Part shown: one piece after another, positions 56,601 through 64,000 of the stretch | Layout: each line of letters opens with the position of its first letter | Numbering within the stretch: position 1 is the stretch's first letter | Source of the DNA: Morella rubra | Lineage: Eukaryota > Streptophyta > Magnoliopsida > Fagales > Myricaceae | Direction: 5' to 3' | DNA length: 64,000 bases | NCBI GenBank assembly: GCA_003952965.2 | Contig: CM025855.1 | Span: 8,273,877-8,337,876 of the forward strand | Position numbers and translations under genes: made by a program | Notes under the pieces: generated by a model | What the model was told of the DNA's origin: nothing | The model's database searches: none | Seen by the model: the letters and a program-made list of their open reading frames with translations, nothing else

Positions 56601-57599
56601 GATGGTTGACTCTCTGCTTGATGATGTCTCGGAGGTGCTTCGCGTAAGCGCTCATGAAATCAACTCTTGTTGGAGGAGTAGGCAGCATGGTTGAGACTTT
56701 TGCGATCCTATTTGCATACTTTCTGGCAGCTTTGTCGCATATTTCCTCCACTTCTGGCGAGGACAGCCCCCCGTTCCTAGTGAAGAATTTGAGACCGTTA
56801 CGCGTGTACGGTAAGTGAGATGCCGTCATCTGCAACCACAGCAATTCATTTCACTCCGACTTATGAATTCTGTCACAATTTTTATTCTTCAGAAGACTCT
56901 TACAATCAGCCACATTAATAAGAACTGTATCTTTCATTTCCCTCTTCCCGTTGTATTTGAGGTGCTAATATATGTAATTCTAATTAACTTTTACATGCTT
57001 CAAAGGTGGATAAAGTGTGGCATGCAATAGCCAGTTAGAATTCAAAGGTGTAACGCTACCGTTATGGAAGCATCATAAGCAAATGGAGCCAACAGTGTAC
57101 TCATGAAACAAGCTGGAGTAGTAGCTAGTCCCATATCAAACACCAAACAACCAGAGCGAGCAAGACCTGCAAACACCGCTACACTCAAAGACGCCCCGGA
57201 TATACGTGGATCCCGGCCCAGAGAAACCTTAGCAGGTTCATCAGGTCCTCTTTCCTTTCCCAAGCCATTGATAACCCACTCACCGAAACTCTCTGCAATG
57301 GCTTCCACAGCCGGCGGTGTAAGGTCCACTCTTCGACCCTTCTCACCTTCCAGTGCCACCCCACGAACATCGGACCCGTTCTGGAGTCTCCTAATCTTGT
57401 CCATTTCTTCGTCCACCACAACTTCATTGTACTTTGCAGTGTTAGAAGAGCTAACGCATACGACTTTTGTCGAAGGCGACGGAATTGAAAAATTAAGAGT
57501 AGAATGATGGAAGGGCGCCCTTGTCGTTGAAGATGATGGAAAACTGGTCTTTCGGGCACTGCCTTGCAAGTATATTGAAGATGCTGAAGTTGAAGCCAT
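53628..57599 (-). CDS. Plastid-targeted phosphoglucomutase/phosphomannomutase-family protein
   Basis: Seven exons join to 617 codons: 57599-57060, 56829-56566, 56260-55744, 54779-54580, 54182-54070, 53940-53800 and 53706-53628. All junctions are GT-AG and keep frame. The first ~50 residues are Ser/Thr-rich without acidic residues, a typical chloroplast transit peptide. The phosphoserine loop is TASHLP (Ser184), the metal loop DTDVDR (Asp337, 339, 341) and the sugar-binding loop ETSGHG (about 425-430), so the catalytic set of the alpha-D-phosphohexomutase superfamily is complete. Length and sequence fit the plant family represented by Arabidopsis At1g70820 (about 615 aa). The reaction is an intramolecular phosphate transfer on a hexose phosphate; the exact substrate is not known from sequence. 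It appears fully functional. Intron 3 (54780-55743) is the longest and holds a GC-richer island at 55190-55460. Confidence 0.93.
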
Positions 57600-58903
57600 T
57601 GTTTCTTGTTCAAGTTGGCGCTCTCACTTTGTTTCTTGAAGTTTTTGGGGAGACGATTTTCGGACCAACCAAATAGTTTGGAAAGATAAGACTTAATCCA
57701 GCGAAACATAACCCTACAATTCTATGTCCTAGTAAATACGGAGGGAAAAGAAATATCTCCACAGAAACTTCCAAACAAGATTTTTATTTTGTTTCATTGA
57801 AGCCATGCATATATCTATTCGATCTCTTCACAATGGCATATTCCCGTATTGGTACTATTTGGGTACTGCATGCCTTCCTTTTGAAACGTACTGTGATCTA
57901 ATTGACACGGGACAAAAATGTTGAATTCGGATCAAAATATCAAGTACTACTAGATTTTGTCTCAAAGAAATTAACCAAGTAGAGCTTTTTAAAGTAGAAG
58001 TTTGAAGTTTGAACACTGTTTTGAAAATGTTTGTAGCATGAACTCTGAAAATTGTTTACTGAGGATGAAAGCCTTAAAAAAAAAAATTGGCTATATATAA
58101 CTCGCCAAAGGAAAATTGTGAAAAGAAAAATATAAAAAATTTAAAGAAAATAACATAACCACTAAAAATGGCATGCACCTTAATTATTTGCAATAAGGCC
58201 TCTGAACTACTAATTTTGGCAATTGGCACCTTTTATTTTGTGTGTTTTATATGCTTATAATATATTAATGTATTAATTATGTGTGTTCTTGGTTACCTTC
58301 CTGCTTGGAGGGAGGTGTGTTCTATTCTGACAACTCTTGTAACATAAATTCAGGCTGATGTACAGCGCCCTTTGGGGAAATATACAGACAGGTTATCCCA
58401 AAAAAAAAAAATCATGAAATGTCTTGCTGTTACGAAAGACGAAATATGTTTGGTCAGGTAAGATTTAATTGCCGTAATTAAACAAAAATTAGGTCACAAT
58501 TAATTAGTCTCGACACCTTTACAAAGGGGAACATTGCATAAGAAAGATCTTAAATGGAATAGAACGCTATTCGGGATATTTGGATTATTTTGGAGCTCTA
58601 GATTATCTCAAGTGTCTTGGAAGAATGGGCTTCAATTTTTATGAAAAGTCTTCTAGTTTTGAGCAGGCCTGCATGTTGATGTATATATATACGAACGTGA
58701 ATAGAGAATGAACGGAGCAACTTTTCTCATTGACCAATAATCTTTGAAGCATTGGAGAATTTATTTCCCTTTATCAAAATCAGCAGCAATATTTTTCCGT
58801 TCGGTGCGTCTATGTCATCATCAAACCGGCTCGTTGGCTAATTAGGACATATATCTAAGTTAGTTCTATTTTCGTAATGAAAAATTGTATGATTCGATGC
58901 GTA
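57600..58903. other. Upstream region of the phosphohexomutase gene
   Basis: It would contain the 5' untranslated region and promoter of the minus-strand gene starting at 57599. Poly-A/T runs and a TATATATATA near 58682 are present. No other gene is recognised. Confidence 0.4.
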
Positions 58904-58990
58904 CACTACAAGCGAAATTTTCGTCACAAAATGCTGTCCAAAACGTCCTAAAGTAGACTACCGTTCGTCCGAACTTCCGATCGATCATCC
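58904..58990. mobile_element. CACTA terminus remnant
   Basis: CACTACAAGCGAAATTTTCG is followed by TCACAAAATG and one CGTTCGTCCGAAC motif copy. This is a single left-type end of a CACTA or derived element, without its partner, adjoining the LINE fragment. Confidence 0.5.
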
Positions 58991-58999
58991 CATGGATGA

Positions 59000-60170
59000 T
59001 CATGTCCTCATTTTATTTGTGCTGGTTTGGACAAGTTTATGGGACAGTGGGAGCGAGTGCTCGACCACCCCTTCCTCCAGCGATCGGAACTATCATTTGT
59101 GGCAGAGATAGCTCCAAGTCTTTGGATCCGTTTAGAAACTATGGGCATTTTAGCCCATCTGTATGGAGCTTTTATGACCATTCGAATCAAGATTTTTGAC
59201 GCTAATAGATGTATGGCTTTTTGGGCCCTAACGATTGTTGTAATGGCTAAAGCCGAGATTTCCAGCTGAGCGCCCAACTTTCTTCCTTCGACCAACCCGG
59301 GCCCTCTCGGAGAAGCAAAATGTCTTGTACAACAAAGATGAGTCTCTCAAGAGCAGTACCCCCGTGACACCTCTGCTTTTTGTCCCTCCACAGGAAATAA
59401 ATAGTGACAGCGAGAGATAGAATAACGACTTTGGTCACAAAATAGGATACCCAGTGCCTTCTTACTACCCAGGCAAACGGTCTCACTCCAGCATCTCTGC
59501 ATCCAAAGTTATAAGTTACTCCTATCACCCACTAGCATCCAAACTGTTTGAGGAAAAGTGCAACCAAGAAACGAAGGATCAATCTTCAGAGCCTCCATTG
59601 CGAAGAAGCACTTTTCCTCCTGGATCAGGCCCCACTCCTTAAGTTTACTTTGATTTCAATCCAAAGGAGGAAGGCATGAGAGGGAACAGAGTCAGTACCA
59701 AACCAGATCGTGAGGTACCAGCCTATCTTGGGACCATTAGGATGAATAAGGTGCACCACATTTCGAATGGAAAACTTTACCAATTTGTCTCCAGGCTCCA
59801 TCTCACTCTAAATCTGCTTCCAAAGTTGAAAGAGACCAGCTGATGACCAACACATTTTAATTATGGCCCTCAATGATGGCATGGAACTTGGTATAGGTGC
59901 TGCTAGAAGAGTTCTAAATAGCATTCCTAGAAGTCCATTAATTGAGGAGAATTCTAGCAGTGTGCCATCTGTCAAACCATGGGTGGGTGGCATTGCCATA
60001 CTCACCAATAATATGGTGGATGCCCATCCTAGCCAAGGGTCTGAGCTTAAGCAGCTTCCTCCATCTCCACGAACAATCACCAAGGGGATTGAAATCCCAA
60101 AGGGAACCTTTCAAGATATAAGTACGGAAAGTAGCCATAAAGAATTAAGAGATTATAAATATGCTTAATC
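59000..60170 (-). pseudogene. LINE 3' fragment (end of reverse transcriptase ORF, zf-RVT region)
   Basis: On the minus strand, 60138-59938 reads DFNPLGDCSWRWRKLLKLRP, then HHIIGEYGNATHPWFDRWH, the conserved segment after the polymerase domain of plant L1 elements. 59700-59650 gives GTDSVPSHAFLLW. 59528-59250 gives a segment like VVILSLAVTIYFLWRDKKQR, matching the family's 'WxERNRR' region. Frameshifts occur throughout. It is 5'-truncated, as is usual for LINEs. It lies between the two intact genes, downstream of the CAR gene. The left end is uncertain. Confidence 0.75.
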
Positions 60171-60361
60171 ATTGAAGCTTTATTCTAATTATTTCCAAGA
60201 CCGATGAGGCCGAGCCCTCCCCTGCAAGTTTTCGTCCATTACAAATATAATATAGTACCTCAGACTCGTTCCTACCCTACTCATACGAAAGCTTGAAACC
60301 TTTAAGTATTATACAATACCGGCAGTCACATTTTTGTCTGTGTTTTGGGGAACAGTCACGT

Positions 60362-62070
60362 TTAGCTCTCAGTTGACAAACCCTTAGAGCCATCAAAATT
60401 AATCCACTCAAGTTGCACCTCTACTTCCCCGCACTCTACATTTCTCAGTCTGAGACGCATGTCCTGGACAATTTTTCCATTGTTCCAAACACAAGAACTT
60501 TCTTCGGCAAGGCAGTTTGTCCCGCTTGGCTGAACTTTGTTCACCACGGAGCCATTTGGAAGTTTCTCCGAGCCCATTCTTAGACACTCAACATATGGTT
60601 TGATGTCGATTTCAGCATCGCCCATTTTGTCATCTACAGTAAATGTGTCTCTGTCAAAAACATTCTGCAAATAAGAAATAAAAAATCATTAAAATTATTA
60701 ACAACCTGCTGAATAACGTTCTTGGATCGAGTCTTTCGAGTCTTTTTCACCAAGCAAAGCCCAGGAATATAAATGAGAATAACATTTGAATATATATATC
60801 CTCATAAACATGATGAATCACCAAGTAAAGCTGTTGCGATTCTCCAACCACCTGTGCTGGTTAGTAATCGGCCATAAACCTGATCATCACACATACAGAA
60901 ACAGTACGCGTACCAGATGGATAGGAACATTAAGATCTTCAATTGAAAGAGTCAATTCATCGTTCCACTCAGGATTGCAGTTATTCGTCACCACACGAGA
61001 CTTCAATTTCTGCATCAATTTACAAGACGTTAAGAGGAAAGAAGGAAAATCAGCTGCCAAAATACTATGATCATTGCACCATCAGTAATGTTCTTACTCC
61101 ATGCCCGTGATACAGAAGCTTAACCATCTTATGCATTGCGCGAAAGTTTCAGTGCAGAGCTACTAATTTTCAAAACAATTTAAAGCCCTCCACCAAGAAG
61201 TTGTGTCCTATTTGGGTAGAAAAACGAAGTAGCAGTTCCCAAGTGATAAGATGAAGAAAGGCAGAAGTTGTAAACTCAGCAAGCTGCCCAGGATGACAAA
61301 AGCCAGAAAAAAAACACACACAAAAGAAAGAAACTAACAGGGGACTTCTTTGTCTCCATGTTACAGATAGAAATGCAAAACTTTTAATTCAATTTTATCG
61401 ATATTGGTATACTTCATGAGTGTAACAACTCAAACTTTGATATTTAAGTGTCAAAGAACGACAAAGAACTATTGAGATAAAACTCGTTGTGGAAGGCTTG
61501 ACGATGAAGTGCTTTGTGAAAACCTCCAACCCAGAAAAATGGAGTCTCCAGCCAATCTAGATCTTAAGTCATAGATACTTCTCATTTCAGCGATTTTATA
61601 CTACTTATATATATATATGGAAACAAAGAGGTCATCCTGAGTCATTTCAACACTCCAACAACATAAACCAAAGCTGGATCTGATTTGATTGAAAACATAC
61701 CCGATGATAGAAAAATAATCTACGGAGCTGATTTCAAAACCAGAAACTATACCGATACATCATGCGTCATACATGAACAGAAGATTGAAGGCAGTGTTTC
61801 ATACACAGAAAGCAATTAAGCCTCAACAGCAACAGAATTGGAAAGTCAATGCAAAGATTCATCAAATCAACTTATAGCTACAAAAACAGATTCCTGATCA
61901 TTCTCAATTATGAAACAAAAAAATTGACAGAGAAATTAACGAAGAGCAAAGCCACTAGCCTGTTGACCCTTGGTGAGAACAACGTAAGGGTCGCTGCTAA
62001 CTGTGTCACGCACGGCAAGATTAATCCCTCGCCGTAGCCGAATCCGAAGAAGGCCCAACAGGTTGTCCAT
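60362..62070 (-). CDS. C2-domain ABA-related (CAR) protein
   Basis: Three exons (62070-61960, 61009-60914, 60664-60362) give 169 codons. Exon 1 encodes MDNLLGLLRIRLRRGINLAV, then RDTVSSDPYVVLTKGQQ. Exon 2 encodes KLKSRVVTNNCNPEWNDELT, then LSIEDLNVPIHL. Exon 3 encodes NVFDRDTFTVDDKMGDAEID, IKPYVECLRMGSEKL, VQPSGTNCLAEESSCVWNNG and ends ECGEVEVQLEWINFDGSKGL. This is one C2 domain with the CAR-specific insertion between strands. CAR proteins bind phospholipids in a calcium-dependent way and bring PYR/PYL abscisic acid receptors to the plasma membrane; related OsGAP1 also acts on small GTPases. Exon 2 and exon 3 acceptors are canonical, but the exon 1 donor reads CAACAG followed by GCTAGT, a GC donor. 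Length is normal for the family (about 165-185 aa). The gene seems intact. Paralogue number cannot be assigned. Confidence 0.92.
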
Positions 62071-63150
62071 CTGAAACCACCTCGTAAGCAGAAGGCCAAG
62101 GAATGGAAGAAACCTAGGACTTGGCTTTGTCTACACCACCCCCCAACTACTGCAAAATTAAAACAAGTTCTGAACATATAAATAGATAGGCGATGTAAGT
62201 TGTACAAAATATCAGTCGGATAATCATGGGACAAAAAACACAAGCGTGGCCGCGAGGGCTCCACCAAAGGAATCTTTTTCCACGTGTTCTACGTGCATGA
62301 AACGAATGAATTTGGTGATATTTTTTTCAAAACAAAATTATTTCTTGTGGCTGAAAAAATAGCGTCAGAGATATTTTTTTACCCTTAATGGTACGTCATC
62401 GATTTTGCTCCTTTCGTACAGGTTTTATCTCAGATTCCGTGACACTGAGTCACTGACAGCAAATTCACAGTGACATTCCGAGAAAACAAAAATTCGGGGA
62501 AAATACCATTTTTCACGCCACACGTCCTAGGTAATTTGCACCTAAATTACTGTATTTTATACACCATAATCTTTAATTTTAGATATTTTGGATTTTTTAT
62601 CTAATTTTTAGACTAAAATAACGATAATGCCCTTGACCCATTTTACATATATTGAAGATATTATTGTCAACTTATTAAATTTTCAGAAGTATTATTGTCA
62701 GAAGTAAAATGCAAAGTGTATAACATTGATAGTTGAAGGGTGCAATATGTCAAAGTAAATAGTTTAGGGTGTAAAGTGTTTAACATTGATAGTTAGAAAG
62801 TGAAATATGTCAAAACTGATCATTTAAGATACAATGTGTCAAAGACCTGGTAGTTAATGCATATAAAGTATATTTTCTCCAAAACTTTGAAATGACTTAA
62901 AAACAGTAAATGTAAAAAATATGATGAAAAAAAATTTTAAAAAAAATTACCCTTCACGGTAGCGAAAGAGCCCTCCCCTCATAGGGAAGTCTCCCCTAGC
63001 TCACGGCCAACCCTTTCTCATGACCACCCACGAATGTGGTCGTGCCTAGATTCCTCCACGAACGGGGTATGGCTTCGATAAGGAGGAATATCTAACCTTT
63101 TTTGCATTTTTTAAAATTTTTTAATTGTTTTTATTTTCTTTGTAATCTTT
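62071..63150. repeat. Upstream region of the CAR gene with a degenerate tandem repeat
   Basis: The 5' untranslated region and promoter of the CAR gene should lie at 62071-62500. From about 62660 to 62860 three degenerate units of about 65-70 bp share GTTTAGGGTGTAAAGTGT, AACATTGATAGTT and ATATGTCAAA words. Such units are common in plant intergenic repeats. No gene is recognised further right. Confidence 0.5.
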
Positions 63151-63534
63151 TTGTAGGCTTCTTAGGTTCCATACCAACAAGTCAAGATTTGCAGCCAGCA
63201 AATCTTGCAACAAGCATACTCTTTATTAAATGTAGCAACATAAGCATGCTCTTCATTAAATGAGCTGCAAGACAAGATTTGCACAATGCTGCAAATATTG
63301 ACAAAAGTATGATTTGTTCACACTATCTCATTTCTCTTAAATAAGTCTATACGTGTATAAGTGCAAATGTGGTGCGAAGTGCAGTGAGTGAAATTGATAG
63401 AGTGAGAAAGAGAGGTGCTGCAAAGAGTTGTAAATTGGTTTGTTGAAGTCAAAGTTCTCTCCTCTGTAGACATAGGCAAATTGCCGAACCACGTTAAATA
63501 TTGGTCTCTGTGTGATTGGTGTTCTTGTTCTGTG

Positions 63535-63555
63535 CTCAACAAGTGGTATCGAAGC
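63535..63555 (+). mobile_element. Copia LTR end and primer-binding site
   Basis: CTCAACA (LTR end) is followed two bases later by TGGTATCGAAGC, a one-substitution and one-shift variant of the initiator tRNA-Met primer-binding site. The LTR probably starts near 63150-63170, but that end is not resolved. The internal region is cut off eight bases later by another element. Confidence 0.55.
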
Positions 63556-63563
63556 TAGCAAGT

Positions 63564-64000
63564 TGTCACACCCCTCCCTTGTTTAGTCCACTTGTTTAAT
63601 ATAGTGTTATGTATAAGTTATAAAAGTTGCGCTCATATAAAATATTTTTCTTCTTTGCACTTACATGTACAGGGGTGATTGGGTAAGTAGGATATAGGGC
63701 TGACAGGGCAGGCGCTTGAGTGCCCGGGAAACATAATTCTAGGGGTAACTGAATTTTGAGGCTGGGGTAATTGAGTTGTGATTCCCAGGGTATTGAGTAT
63801 CGGGAGGAGGAGAAATACCCAGGGTCACCGAGTAAGGAAATGCCCGGGGTCCCGAGGTGTGTTGAGTGCTCGGAAAAACTTCCCAGGGTAAATAGGGTAT
63901 GGGAGATAATTCCCATGATGACTGAGAGCAGCATGCCCGGGAGTTTTAAGACCCGAGCACTACTCAGGAGTTTTGAGACCTGGACCCAAGATATTTTCGA
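63564..64000 (+). mobile_element. Gypsy-type LTR start, running off the window
   Basis: TGTCACACCCCTCCC at 63564 is a common start of plant gypsy LTRs. The following 430 bp are GC-rich with repeated words CCCGGG, CCAGGGT and GAGTATCGGG. The right end lies outside the window, so it cannot be told whether this is a solo LTR or a full element. Confidence 0.55.

Noticed and set aside
57185..57709. 174-aa minus-strand ORF overlapping the first exon of the phosphohexomutase.
   Set aside because: It is a shadow frame; the frame starting at 57599 joins six further exons and carries the family motifs.
59027..59269. Open plus-strand frame near the LINE fragment that resembles a small protein.
   Set aside because: It is antisense to decayed LINE sequence and next to a CACTA end; no similarity recognised.
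61908..62267. 119-aa minus-strand ORF rich in Phe/Cys/Leu overlapping the CAR gene start.
   Set aside because: It is a different frame of CAR exon 1 and its untranslated region; the frame starting at 62070 matches the family and this one does not.

Overview
This window comes from a nuclear chromosome of a flowering plant, most likely a eudicot. It holds two intact intron-containing plant genes (a plastid phosphohexomutase and a C2-domain ABA-related protein), fragments of three other plant genes, and a dense stack of plant transposable elements (CACTA, Ty1/copia, Ty3/gypsy, L1-type LINE, hAT, a SINE candidate). Nothing prokaryotic is present. The species cannot be named from the sequence alone. 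Coordinates and splice sites were read by eye; family names come from recognised motifs, not from a search.

Left part (1-18300). Decayed Ty3/gypsy chromovirus tails on the minus strand flank a 13.6-kb CACTA (En/Spm) transposon (3212-16789). That element carries TNPA-like and TNPD-like transposase genes, a third gene of the 'putative plant transposon protein' type and a small coiled-coil ORF, all on the minus strand. Blocks dense in a CpG-rich palindromic motif (cores CGTTCGAACG and CGTCCGGACG) separate the gene blocks. Three solo LTRs with intact 5-bp target-site duplications sit here: 146-864, 1487-2896, and 10943-12332 inside the CACTA element.

Middle part (18300-38600). A SIRE-like copia element (LTRs 18377-19602 and 31793-33063) is split by a 3.3-kb solo LTR placed inside its reverse transcriptase and by a fragment of a second, minus-strand copia element. 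Just past its 3' LTR lies an orphan second exon of a major latex protein/Bet v 1-like gene. A tRNA-derived SINE candidate and a second, non-autonomous CACTA element (34585-37934) follow.

Right-centre (38600-52500). A trigger-factor pseudogene fragment is followed by a three-level nest. A full-length L1-type LINE with a 17-bp target duplication contains a gag-only copia element (40202-45513) in ORF1 and a deleted hAT element (46799-48270) in its endonuclease region. Beyond the LINE is a lone last exon of COP9 signalosome subunit 2.

Right part (53600-64000). The plastid-targeted phosphoglucomutase/phosphomannomutase-family gene (53628-57599, seven exons, 617 aa) and the CAR gene (60362-62070, three exons, 169 aa, first intron apparently GC-AG) are both on the minus strand and both open throughout. 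A LINE 3' fragment lies between them. The window ends in a copia primer-binding site that appears to be interrupted by a new gypsy-type LTR.
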